Positions 8,372-16,791 of a stretch of 49,818 nt of DNA are shown here, in pieces (positions within the stretch are counted from its first letter, which is position 1; each line of letters begins with the position of its first letter). This DNA comes from Paracidovorax wautersii (GTDB lineage: Bacteria; Pseudomonadota; Gammaproteobacteria; Burkholderiales; Burkholderiaceae_C). The stretch covers positions 1 to 49,818 of the forward strand of contig WNDQ01000028.1 of NCBI GenBank assembly GCA_009912175.1, read 5' to 3'. A model generated the notes under the pieces. It had not been told where the DNA came from. It was given only the letters and a program-made list of their open reading frames with translations, and ran no database searches. Position numbers and translations under genes: made by a program.

Positions 8372-8740
8372 GGTGGCGTTTCCTGAAATGGGGTGCCCGT
8401 TGCTTGCGAGATGAAGACCCATCGAAGCACTTTCCACGCAACAGGACGGGTTGCGGAGTTGAGGGTCACACGGCCATGGCCGGTGCGGGCCAGCGCTTGT
8501 GGGCCGATCTGCGATTCAGGCACGGGCCGCGGTTATCGCCTGGGCAAGTTCCACAGGGGAGACTGGCCAAAGACAGCGCATCCTAGGGACATTGGCGCCA
8601 GCAACCAAGTACACAAACTAACGAAGCAAATCCATTAATTGGGCATGCTCTATTGCTATAAATAAATGATGAATTGGTGATTAGGCCATCCCTCGTCCAC
8701 CGGCAAAATTGTTGTTTTCGTTTCCGTGCCGAATGCCGCC
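8372..8740. promoter_or_regulatory. Divergent intergenic region with an AT-rich core
   Basis: This 369-base gap separates the minus-strand rhodanese from the plus-strand aldo/keto reductase and contains no convincing gene. Bases 8600-8690 are markedly A/T-rich against the surrounding high-GC DNA and hold TATAAA-like hexamers (8656 onward), so promoters for one or both directions probably lie here. I cannot assign a specific operator. Confidence 0.5.
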
Positions 8741-9757
8741 ATGAGCCTGAATTACCGTCCCCTGGGCCGCAATGGCCTGCGTGTTTCTCCCCTGTGCCTG
8801 GGGACCATGATGTTCGGCGGGGAGACCGATGAGGCGACTTCGCGCCGCATCATCGACCGCGCCTTCGAACAGGGCATCAACTTCATCGACACCGCCGATG
8901 GCTATGCCAAGTTCCAGTCCGAGGTGGTGGTTGGCAACGCCATCCGCGAGCGGCGCGACCGCTGGGTGCTGGCCACCAAGTTCGCCAGCCCGCGCGGCGA
9001 CGATCCCAACAGCCAGGGCGCTTCGCGCAAGTACATCCGCCACGCTGTCGAGGGCAGCCTGCGGCGGTTGGGCACCGACTACATCGACATCTACTACCTG
9101 CACCGCGAGGACCATCTCACGCGCCCGGAGGAAACCGTGCGCGCGCTCGGCGAGCTGGTCGCCGAGGGCAAGATCCGCTACTGGGGCGTCTCCAACCACC
9201 GCGCCTGGCGGATCGCCGAATTCAGCCGCGTGGCCGACAGCCTGGGGCTGGACCGCCCGATCGCCAGTCAGCCGCTGTACAACCTGGCCAACCGGCAGGT
9301 CGAGTTCGAGCACCTCGACGCGGCCGATCACTACGGCCTGGGCGTGGTGCCCTACAGCCCGCTGGCGCGCGGCGTGCTGACGGCCAAGTACGAACCGGGC
9401 GCCGCGCCGTCGGCCGACAGCCGCGCCGGGCGCAACGACAAGCGCATCCACCAGACCGAATGGCGCGAGGAATCGCTGCAACTGGCCCAGCGCATCAGCG
9501 TGCATGCGGCCGAGCGCGGCATCTCGCCGGGCCAGTTCGCGCTGGCCTGGGTGCTCAACAACCGCCTGGTCACCGCGCCCATCGTCGGCCCGCGCACCGA
9601 GGCGCAGTGGGAGGACTACCTGCCGGCGCTGGCCTACCGCTTCACGGCCGAGGACGAGGCGCTGGTCAACAGCCTGGTGCCGTCCGGGCATGCCTCCACG
9701 CCGGGCTTCAACGACCCTGGCCATGCCTTCTTCGGCCGCCGTCCCTACGTCGGCTGA
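8741..9757 (+). CDS. Aldo/keto reductase (YghZ-like)
   Basis: 338 aa from the ATG at 8741 (an ATG at 8726 would add five residues). The TIM-barrel AKR signature residues are visible: Asp and Tyr in [11 protein letters not shown], Lys in VLATKFASP and His in YYLHRED, and the C-terminal NADPH-binding part [20 protein letters not shown]. It reduces carbonyl compounds with NADPH. It starts a plus-strand group: the DszC-like gene follows after 46 bases and the DszA-like gene after a MITE-like insertion. A role in reducing an aldehyde or ketone released by the monooxygenases is possible but unproven. Confidence 0.9.
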   Translation: MSLNYRPLGRNGLRVSPLCLGTMMFGGETDEATSRRIIDRAFEQGINFIDTADGYAKFQSEVVVGNAIRERRDRWVLATKFASPRGDDPNSQGASRKYIRHAVEGSLRRLGTDYIDIYYLHREDHLTRPEETVRALGELVAEGKIRYWGVSNHRAWRIAEFSRVADSLGLDRPIASQPLYNLANRQVEFEHLDAADHYGLGVVPYSPLARGVLTAKYEPGAAPSADSRAGRNDKRIHQTEWREESLQLAQRISVHAAERGISPGQFALAWVLNNRLVTAPIVGPRTEAQWEDYLPALAYRFTAEDEALVNSLVPSGHASTPGFNDPGHAFFGRRPYVG

Positions 9758-9803
9758 GCCGGCGCCCCGAATTTTCTTCCCGCTTCCTGGAACGTCTTCT
9801 CCC

Positions 9804-11045
9804 ATGACTCAAGTTTCCGCTGGCTGGGGCGCAGGCCCCACGGCCCGCTATGACGAGCTGATCGCGCCGCTGCGCCCCATCCTGCAGTGGGTGCGCGAGC
9901 GAGCGGTGCAGCGCGAGCGCGAGCACGTGCTGCTGCACGCCGAGATCCAGGCCTTGCGGGAGGCCGGCTTTCCGCGCTGGCGGCTGCCGGTGGAGGCCGG
10001 CGGCTTCGGCGCCACGCTGCCCGAACTGTTCGCGGCCCTGTCCGAGATCGGCGCGGCCGAGCCCAGCCTGGTCAACGCGCTGCGCTCGCACCTGGGCTTT
10101 TGCGAGGAAGTCATCAGCAGTCCCGACAGCGGCTGGCGCCAGCACTGGCTGGCGCGCCTGGGCGCGGGCGACATCTCCGGCAGCGGCTTCTCGGAGGTCG
10201 GCGGCAACGCGCTGGCCAGCCCCTCGACGCGCCTGACGCGCGAGGCCGGCCGCTGGCGGCTCGATGGCGCCAAGTACTACACCAGCGGCTCGCTCTACGC
10301 CGACTGGATCAACCTCAGCGCCGCCGATCCCGAAGGCCGGACCGTGGGCGTGCTGGTGCCCACGCGCGCGCCGGGCGTGGCCATCGACGACGACTGGGAC
10401 GGCTTTGGCCAGCAGCTCAGTGCCAGCGGGACCGCGCGCTTCGACAACGTGACCATCGCCGACGCGCTGATCAAGCCGACGGCGCAGCGCTTTCGTTACG
10501 CCGCCGGCTTTTTCCAGCTGGTCCACATCGCCACGCTGGCCGGCATCGGCCGCGCCGCCGCCGCCGAGGTCGCGCAACTGGTGGCCGAGCGCACGCGCGT
10601 GTACGGCGGACGCACGCTGGTCAACCGCGTCAGCGAGGACCCGCAGATCCTCGAAGTGGTCGGCCGCGTGCACAGCCTGGCTTATGTGGCCGGCGCGGCG
10701 GCCGGGCTCGCGGCCCAGGCGCTGCAGCGCGCCGCCGACCAGCGCGGCAACCCGGACGAGGCCGCGCGCGAACAGTCCTATGCGCTGGCCGACATCGAAG
10801 TCAGCCAGACCGTCACCGTGGTCACCGACTTGATTCTCGACGCCACCACGCGGCTGTTCGACGCGCTGGGCTCGTCGGCGGCCAAGCGTGGACTGGGCCT
10901 GGACCGGCACTGGCGCAACGCGCGCACCATCGCCTCGCACAACCCGCGCGTCTACCACGACCGCGTGATTGGCGACTGGCGCGTCAATGGCAAGGCGCCG
11001 CCGCCCAAGACCGGCGTGGGCATCGCGCCGGCGGCAACCGCGTAA
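9804..11045 (+). CDS. DszC/SfnB-like acyl-CoA-dehydrogenase-fold flavin monooxygenase
   Basis: 413 aa with the acyl-CoA dehydrogenase fold: N-terminal helical domain (about 15-115), middle beta domain (about 120-215, with SGSGFSEVGGNALA and WRLDGAKYYTSGS), and C-terminal helical bundle (230-400). The C-terminal LDRHWRNARTIASHNP matches the DszC/SfnB branch (DszC has DRFWRNVRTHSLHDP), which uses FMNH2 and O2 to oxidise sulfur compounds rather than dehydrogenating acyl-CoA, and needs a separate flavin reductase, not present here. Its TAA stop (11043-11045) is also one copy of the target duplication of the MITE-like element. It is downstream of the aldo/keto reductase and upstream of the DszA-like gene. 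Confidence 0.85.
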   Translation: MTQVSAGWGAGPTARYDELIAPLRPILQWVRERAVQREREHVLLHAEIQALREAGFPRWRLPVEAGGFGATLPELFAALSEIGAAEPSLVNALRSHLGFCEEVISSPDSGWRQHWLARLGAGDISGSGFSEVGGNALASPSTRLTREAGRWRLDGAKYYTSGSLYADWINLSAADPEGRTVGVLVPTRAPGVAIDDDWDGFGQQLSASGTARFDNVTIADALIKPTAQRFRYAAGFFQLVHIATLAGIGRAAAAEVAQLVAERTRVYGGRTLVNRVSEDPQILEVVGRVHSLAYVAGAAAGLAAQALQRAADQRGNPDEAAREQSYALADIEVSQTVTVVTDLILDATTRLFDALGSSAAKRGLGLDRHWRNARTIASHNPRVYHDRVIGDWRVNGKAPPPKTGVGIAPAATA

Positions 11046-11313
11046 GAACCTGTTCACGATCTTTTCATGGGGTGCGCATGGCTTCAAAACGTGTCCGATC
11101 AAGGCGCAGGCCGCAGGCGATGCCGGTGGCCTCGTCAAGGCGTGCAACGCGGAGCGGGCACGTTTTGGAGCCATGCCCTTTGGGTTGCCCCGCCAAGGCA
11201 GCGTCTGCGGCGTTGCAAATCCTCGCCGGGCCACCAGCCCGGCTGCGGTTTGCGCCTTTCATCCACTGCCTTGGCGGGGCAACGCACACCATGAAAAGAT
11301 CGTGAACAGGTTC
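11046..11313. mobile_element. 268-bp MITE-like element with nested inverted repeats
   Basis: The ends are a perfect 25-bp inverted repeat (11046-11070, GAACCTGTTCACGATCTTTT..., against 11289-11313). Inside are two further inverted repeats: 11080-11093 with 11159-11172 (one mismatch) and 11184-11201 with 11266-11283 (perfect, 18 bp). The latter encloses a CCGGGC/GCCCGG stem. The element is bordered by TAA on both sides (11043-11045 and 11314-11316), consistent with a 3-bp target duplication. It encodes no transposase, so it would be mobilised in trans. It separates the DszC-like and DszA-like genes and could fold as a multi-hairpin RNA. Confidence 0.8.
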
Positions 11314-11325
11314 TAAGGAAGCAAC

Positions 11326-12642
11326 ATGGCTGCATCACGTCCCCGCCAACTGCACCTCAACGCCAACATCTTCCCGAGCGGCCGCCACGCGGCGGCCTGG
11401 CGCCGGCACGCCGCGCCGCCGTGGCCGACTGATTTCGACCACCTCGCCGCCATCGGCCGCGCGGCCGAGCAGGCCACCTTCGACGCCATCTTCCTGTCTG
11501 ACCAGCCGGGCCTGGACCCCTCCGCCGTGGACCGTCCCTGGCTGGCGCTGGACCCGCTGGTTGCCTGGACCGCCGTGGCGCGCGAAACCCGCCACATCGG
11601 GCTGGTCGCCACGGCCTCGACCACCTTCGAGCATCCCTACAACCTGGCGCGGCGCTATGCCTCGCTGGCCCACGCCAGCGGCGGGCGCGCGGCCTGGAAC
11701 ATCGTGACCACGCACCATGCCGGCGTGGCGGGCAACTTCGGCCTGCGGGAACTGCCCGACCATGCCCGGCGCTACGCGCGCGCCGAGGAGTTCGTCGACA
11801 TCGTCACGCGCCTGTGGGACAGCTGGGAGCCTGGCGCCATCGCCGCCGATCCGGCCGCGCCGCAGTACCTGGACCTGGCCAAGGTCCATCCGGTCGCGTT
11901 CCACGGCGAATTCTTCGACGTGCAGGGCCGTTTCGGCGTCCCGCCCGCACCGGGCGGACGGCCCGTGCTGTTCCAGGCTGGCGATTCGTCCGAAAGCCGG
12001 GACCTGGGTGCGCGCTGGGCCGACGCGCTGTTCGTGGTCGCGCGCACGCTGGCCGACGGGCAGGCGCTGCGGCGTGACATCGACGAACGCGCGCGCCGCT
12101 TCGGCCGCGATCCATCGAAGGTGCTGATCATGCCCGGCCTGCTGACGGTGCTGGGCGACACCGAGGGGGCCGCCTGGCGCGACAAGGAAGCGCTGGACGC
12201 CCAGCTTGACCTCACGGCCGAGCAGCGGCGGCTGGCCGCGCTGTTCGGCGTGCCGCCCGAGCGTGTGCCGCTCGACCAGCCGCTGGCCGCCGACCTGCTC
12301 GACGGCGCCTGGACCCAGTCCAAGACGCGCGGCTTCGCCGCCGGCCTGCTGAGCGAGGCGCTGGCCAAGGGCTGGACCGCGCGCCAGGCCATCGCGCACA
12401 ACCCTGGCGGCCACCGCGCTCTCATCGGCACACCTGAACAGGTGGCTGACGACCTCGCGCGCTGGTTCACCGAAGGTGCGGCCGATGGGTTCAACATCAA
12501 CTTCGACACCTATCCCGACGATCTGACGATCTTCGGCGAACAGGTCGTGCCACTGCTGCGCCGCCGCGGCATCTTCCGCGAAGCCTACGAGGGGACCACG
12601 CTGCGCGGCCATCTGGGGCTGGACGCGAGCGACGGCGCCTGA
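11326..12642 (+). CDS. DszA/NtaA/SnaA-family LLM flavin-dependent monooxygenase
   Basis: 438 aa, the usual length of the NtaA/SnaA/DszA family. A bacterial-luciferase-like TIM barrel is shown by RQLHLNANIFPSG, HASGGRAAWNIVTTHHAG, GRPVLFQAGDSSESR, the C-terminal GTPEQVADDLARWF and the ending TLRGHLGL, also found at the end of DszA. Members use FMNH2 from a reductase to cleave C-S or C-N bonds or oxidise sulfones to sulfinates. The ATG at 11326 has a GGAAG Shine-Dalgarno. Together with the DszC-like enzyme and the DszB-like protein at 14400 it completes the enzyme set of a 4S-type desulfurisation route; the substrate is unknown. Confidence 0.87.
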   Translation: MAASRPRQLHLNANIFPSGRHAAAWRRHAAPPWPTDFDHLAAIGRAAEQATFDAIFLSDQPGLDPSAVDRPWLALDPLVAWTAVARETRHIGLVATASTTFEHPYNLARRYASLAHASGGRAAWNIVTTHHAGVAGNFGLRELPDHARRYARAEEFVDIVTRLWDSWEPGAIAADPAAPQYLDLAKVHPVAFHGEFFDVQGRFGVPPAPGGRPVLFQAGDSSESRDLGARWADALFVVARTLADGQALRRDIDERARRFGRDPSKVLIMPGLLTVLGDTEGAAWRDKEALDAQLDLTAEQRRLAALFGVPPERVPLDQPLAADLLDGAWTQSKTRGFAAGLLSEALAKGWTARQAIAHNPGGHRALIGTPEQVADDLARWFTEGAADGFNINFDTYPDDLTIFGEQVVPLLRRRGIFREAYEGTTLRGHLGLDASDGA

Positions 12643-12744
12643 GACAGTTTCTGAACGCGGCGCCGGACTTCGATCCGAGGCCGGGGCCAGCGCCGCAAGC
12701 TCACGGAGCCGGCGGGGCCGGCATGACTGCCTGCCCCGCGCGAG

Positions 12745-14379
12745 TCAGGACGGATCGCCGGACGCCTTGGCCGTGCCCGGCGGCTCGATGTAGGTGTCGG
12801 CGAAATTCCAGTACAGCCCATGCGCGCCGCGCAGTTCGCCGCGCAGTTCGCCGCGCACCGCACGGTTCTTGACGACGAAGGCCGGCGGATCGACCAGATC
12901 GAGCACCGGCAGCTCGTCATGCACGGTGGTCTGCAGCGTCTTGTAGAGCGCCTGGCGGCGCGCCAGGTCGGATTCATGCGCGGCCTGGTCGAGCAAGGCG
13001 TCGATCTTGGGATTGCTGTAGTGGCTGGGGTTGGAGAACGGCAGGCCGATCTGGAACGAGCGGCTCAGGAAGACGCGGTGCACGCCCAGCGCCGGGTCGA
13101 AGGTGTTGCTCAGCGCGTCGATGGCGAGGTCGAAATCGCGGTCGGTGTATACGCGCCGGATGTAGGTCGGCTGGTCGGACAGGCTGACGTCCACGTCGAT
13201 GCCCACCGCGCGCAGCGCCTGGCGGATGAAGTCGGCCGATTTCGGGTCGTTGGCGGGGTTGTTGAGCAGCTTGAGCCGGAAACGCCAGCCGTTGGCCTGG
13301 CGCGGATAGCCGGCCTCGTCGAGCAGATGGTTGGCGCGTGCCGTGTCGTAGCGATAGGGTTGGATGGCGGGGTCGTGGAAGGCCGGCACCCGCGCCGAGA
13401 TCGGCGACGGCGCAATCTGGGCATGGCCGAGGTAGACCAGCTTCTGGAACAGTTCGAGGTTGAGCGCGTGCGCAATGGCCTTGCGCACGCGCGCATCACT
13501 CACGTAGGGGTGGTCGAGGTTGAAGGCCAGCTCGCGGTGGCTGGCTTGGTAGAGGGCGGGCCGGTTCTCGACCGACAGGTGCGGCACCTGGCGCAGCCGC
13601 TCGACCTCGGTGACGGGCACCACGCCGTCGTAGCCGATGTCGAAGCGTCGCGCCTCGAAGCCCGCGATGCGCGCCACGGCATCCTGCGAGAACTCGATCA
13701 GGATGCGGTCGAGATAAGGCTTGCCGCTTTGCCAGTAGTTCGGGTTGCGTTCCAGGATCACGTGCTGGCCGCGCACCCATTCCTTGAGCTGGAACGGCCC
13801 CGTGCCGACGATGGCCGCCGCCGGCGGGTTCTTGGCCGGCGGCAGGTTCTCGTAGAGGTGCTTGGGGACGATGGGCGACTCGGTCGCCGCGAAGGCCGAC
13901 AGCAGGTAGGGGGTGGGCTTGGACAGCCGCACGATGACCTGCAGCGGCGACGGCGTCTCGACCGCCGTGACTGCCGCGAACGTGAGCCGTCCGCGCGGAT
14001 GGGCCTGCTTGAGGCGCAGGATGCTGAAGGCGACATCCTCCGAGGTGAAGGGCCGCCCGTCCTGCCAGCGCACGCCGGGCTGCAGGTCGAACGTGTAGCT
14101 CAGGCCGTCCGGGGACAGCTGCCAGCGCGTGGCGAGCTGGGGCTGTGGCCGCATCTGCTCGTCGTAGCTGAGCAGGCCATCGAAAATCTTGGTGCCGATG
14201 AGTTGCGCCGCAAAGGTCGGCGAATTCAGGGGCACCAGCGAGGTCGCCTCGCGGTCGATGACCCACTTGAGGTCGCCGCCGTGGACCGGGGCGGCGGATG
14301 CGGGCAGCGCCAAGGCCAGGCTCAAGAACACGGCCGTGGCTGGCTGCACGAACAGGGACAGAATGCGTCGGATGGGCAT
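12745..14379 (-). CDS. Family-5 (DppA/OppA-like) ABC substrate-binding protein
   Basis: 544 aa with a signal peptide (PIRRILSLFVQPATAVFL, cleavage near ASAAP). The SBP_bac_5 signatures are clear: RWQLSPDGLSYTFDLQPGVRW near residue 90, TGPFQLKEW, NPNYW, and the lobe regions LDHPYVSDARVRKAIAHALN and DFDLAIDALSN. Such periplasmic proteins bind peptides, nickel complexes, glutathione or other organics. No permease or ATPase genes adjoin, so it must share a remote transporter. It is 20 bases downstream of the DszB-like gene on the same strand, so they are probably cotranscribed, pointing to uptake of the organosulfur substrate (inference). Confidence 0.9.
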   Translation of the reverse strand: MPIRRILSLFVQPATAVFLSLALALPASAAPVHGGDLKWVIDREATSLVPLNSPTFAAQLIGTKIFDGLLSYDEQMRPQPQLATRWQLSPDGLSYTFDLQPGVRWQDGRPFTSEDVAFSILRLKQAHPRGRLTFAAVTAVETPSPLQVIVRLSKPTPYLLSAFAATESPIVPKHLYENLPPAKNPPAAAIVGTGPFQLKEWVRGQHVILERNPNYWQSGKPYLDRILIEFSQDAVARIAGFEARRFDIGYDGVVPVTEVERLRQVPHLSVENRPALYQASHRELAFNLDHPYVSDARVRKAIAHALNLELFQKLVYLGHAQIAPSPISARVPAFHDPAIQPYRYDTARANHLLDEAGYPRQANGWRFRLKLLNNPANDPKSADFIRQALRAVGIDVDVSLSDQPTYIRRVYTDRDFDLAIDALSNTFDPALGVHRVFLSRSFQIGLPFSNPSHYSNPKIDALLDQAAHESDLARRQALYKTLQTTVHDELPVLDLVDPPAFVVKNRAVRGELRGELRGAHGLYWNFADTYIEPPGTAKASGDPS

Positions 14380-14399
14380 GGTCGAAAGCAGCTCCTGGA

Positions 14400-15437
14400 T
14401 CAGGCGGTGGCGGATGACGTGTCGCGGGCATGCGCCGCACGCCGTGTCGCTCTTTGCAGCGGGCCGGGATCGATCCACGCGTCGATATCCAGTCCGGGGC
14501 GGATGAAGCCGTGCGTTTCGAGAAAGCGGGCGTGGTGGCGCAGCGCGTCGACGGCGAATGCTTCCAGTGTGGGGCGGTAGTGGCGCGTGGGGCCCTGGCC
14601 GTAGGCCTGCCGCAGCAGCGCCAGCGGATGCCGGCCGCTGACCCCGAAGTGGGCGAGCGCCTCGTCGGGATGCGCATCGGCCCAGCGCGAGGCCTCGATC
14701 AGCGCCGCCAGATAGCGCTCGATCAGCCCGGGATGGGCATCCAGCAGGGCCTGGTGAACGGTGATGGCGCGCGGGGCCATGGCGTTCGAGCGCACCAGCG
14801 GGTCCGGATGGTCGCCCAGCGAGACCAGCGCGGCGACGCCGGCTTGGCGTGCGGCCAGCACACCCTCGATGCCGTGGACGAAGACGGCGTCGACCTGGCC
14901 GCCGAGCAGTGCGTCGACCTCGCGCCCATGGCTGTCGGTGCCCTGCGCCACGGGTGTGATGGGCACATCGACCAGACGGGCATCGTCCAGCGACAGCCCC
15001 GCCAGCGCCAGTCCATTGGCGAAGCCACGCAGCGCCAGGCCCGCATAGAAGTCCACCGGAACCTGGCCGTTGCGCGGCACGCCCAGCCGCCCGCCCGCAA
15101 GGCCGCGAAGTTCCTGCGGTCCGTCTTCGCGGCGGACCAGGATGGCCTGGTATTCGTCCACCCAGGTCAGGCCGATCAGCCGCGTCGGCGCGCCCTGGGC
15201 GCGTGTCCACAGGGGTGGAATGTTGCCGCCCTCGCGCACCAAGGTGTCCAGCGCGTGGTCCCAGTGCCGCTTGCGCAGCTCGCCCGGCAGGGCCGGGTCG
15301 CGGATGTCGACGACGGCGGCGCCGTAATCGCGTGCGGCCTGCTCGAGCAGGCCGAGGCGGCTGGCGACGGCCGAAGCGGCGGGGGTGCCGCAGTTGCTCA
15401 CGTGGAGCAAGGCAGGGGATGGGGTCGAATGGGACAT
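14400..15437 (-). CDS. DszB-like sulfinate desulfinase (resembles an ABC binding protein)
   Basis: 345 aa without a signal peptide, fold of the NMT1/SsuA class. The N-terminus carries HVSNCGTP with Cys16, aligning with the YSNCPVP of DszB (Cys27). Residues 58-68 are H-x9-R (His58, Arg68) followed at once by EGGNIPPLW, matching DszB His60-x9-Arg70-FGGEIPPLL with identical spacing. In DszB, Cys27, His60 and Arg70 form the active site that releases sulfite from an aryl sulfinate. The lack of an export signal and presence of these residues favour a cytoplasmic enzyme over a periplasmic receptor. It precedes the family-5 binding protein and follows a decayed rhodanese. Plain binding-protein function remains possible. 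Confidence 0.72.
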   Translation of the reverse strand: MSHSTPSPALLHVSNCGTPAASAVASRLGLLEQAARDYGAAVVDIRDPALPGELRKRHWDHALDTLVREGGNIPPLWTRAQGAPTRLIGLTWVDEYQAILVRREDGPQELRGLAGGRLGVPRNGQVPVDFYAGLALRGFANGLALAGLSLDDARLVDVPITPVAQGTDSHGREVDALLGGQVDAVFVHGIEGVLAARQAGVAALVSLGDHPDPLVRSNAMAPRAITVHQALLDAHPGLIERYLAALIEASRWADAHPDEALAHFGVSGRHPLALLRQAYGQGPTRHYRPTLEAFAVDALRHHARFLETHGFIRPGLDIDAWIDPGPLQRATRRAAHARDTSSATA

Positions 15438-15494
15438 GCCGGAACGTGTGGAAGACGATGTGGCGTTAGAGGGCGCGCTGGCGGTGGCAGGTTC

Positions 15495-16375
15495 TCAACC
15501 CGCCGCGGTTTCGGCTTCTTCTTGGCGTGGCGTGTTCTGCCCAGCCGCGAAGTCGTGCCGCAGGATCGCGATTTCGTAGCCATGGCCGCGCTGGCTCAGC
15601 CAGTGCGCGACGACTTGGGCGCGTGCGCCGGCCGGATCGTCGATCAGCACCACGCGGGCGCCGCGCACGGCGATGGTGCGGTGGGACACGGCGACCAGTT
15701 GCCCGCCTTCGGAGGACAGCGTGCCGGGCAGGTGGCTGGCTTCGAACTCGGCGGGCGTGCGCACGTCCAGCAAGTAGGTGGTGCGCTGGCCGTCGGCCTG
15801 CCAGGCGCGGGCGGTGTCCAGGTCGATCTCGGCGATGGGCTGGGGCGGCGGGTTGCGCTGCGCGAGCTGTCGGGCCAGGCGTGCGCCGTTTTCGCGCGCG
15901 GCGCGGCTGGCCGGGCCGTAGAGATGGGTCGCGCCGGTTTCGAGGGGAAGTCCCGCCCGGATCCAGCCTGCGGTGCCGTCTTCCAGGTAGGCCACAGGGT
16001 TGGGCAGGCCGGCGTCGATCAGCGTCTGCGCGCCCAGGATGGCGCGCGGCAGTCCGGCGCAGGACACCACCACCTGCGTGTCCGGACTCGGCACCAGGTC
16101 GGACAAGCGCAGCAGCAGTTCGGCGGCCGGCACGGCGATCGCGCCCGGCACGTGCTGGTGGCTGTACTCGGGCAGGGTACGGGTGTCGAGCACGACCACG
16201 TCGGCGCCGCCGGCCGCGCGTTGCTGCAGCTCGGCCGCCGTGACGACCGGGGTGTGGCGCTGCGCGCGCACGGCCAGCGAAAAGTTGCGGCCCGAGGTGT
16301 CGAAAGTGGGCGCCGGGCTGCCGTCCGGTGCCAGCGTGGACCAGGCCTGGAGTCCGCCTGCGAGCGCATGCACGT
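15495..16375 (-). pseudogene. 5'-truncated multidomain rhodanese remnant
   Basis: The reading frame starting at HVHALAGGLQAW near 16375 continues to 15495 and parallels the intact rhodanese at 6713-8371 from the end of its first domain: the blocks SCAGLPRA, IGAQTLIDAGLPNPVAYL and GTAGWIRAG match it closely. Two domains remain, one with the active-site Cys (VVVSCAGLPRA) and one without; the N-terminal domain is missing and the chain stops after the third domain, with no fourth. No start codon or Shine-Dalgarno belongs to it. At its 5' end it abuts, out of frame, the beginning of an unrelated hydrolase, so it looks like the product of a deletion. Confidence 0.75.
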
Positions 16376-16669
16376 GGCGCCAGCTTGCTGGGCAGCGGTG
16401 CGCGCCAGCTCGAAATAGGTGGCGGCATTGCGCAGCCGGCCATGCACCATGACGACGACGTGGTGGATCTCGGGGTGCGGCGTGCGCCAGTCGGCCGACA
16501 GCGCCAGCGCAGCCAGCCCCTGGCCCACATCTGTTTTCACCACCAGCCGGTCCGGCACGATGCGGCCAATGCCCGGGTCGCGGGCGGTGGCGGGCGTGGC
16601 CATGGTGGCGAGTACGCAGGCGGCGGTCATCCAGCGCCAAAAAACCGGGTGGGGCTGTCGTGATGGCAT
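16376..16669 (-). pseudogene. 5' fragment of a secreted alpha/beta-hydrolase-like gene
   Basis: From the ATG at 16669 about 98 residues are readable: a signal peptide ([20 protein letters not shown]) and then [20 protein letters not shown], which has the beta-strand plus HG oxyanion turn typical of the start of alpha/beta hydrolases, then YFELARTAAQQAG. Near 16376 the similarity stops and the DNA continues as rhodanese sequence in another frame. The nucleophile elbow and catalytic residues are absent, so no active enzyme can result. Exact breakpoint uncertain by a few bases. Confidence 0.65.
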
Positions 16670-16791
16670 GGCTGCTCTCCGAGTCCAGGTGCGTCGTGGA
16701 TGCCAGTCTAGAGCGTGTTATGCTGCATCGCAGCGGACCTGCGCCTCACTACAATGGCCTGGCAACGCCCGGCGGGCATGGGGGTTCTGTT

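Noticed and set aside
12830-12860. Direct repeat GCAGTTCGCCGC in the family-5 binding protein
   Set aside because: Two short in-frame copies coding Gly-Glu-Leu-Arg near the C-terminus; no sign of a mobile or regulatory element.
14380-15210. In-frame upstream extension of the family-5 binding protein by 277 codons
   Set aside because: It overlaps the DszB-like gene in another frame; the real start at 14379 opens a signal peptide.
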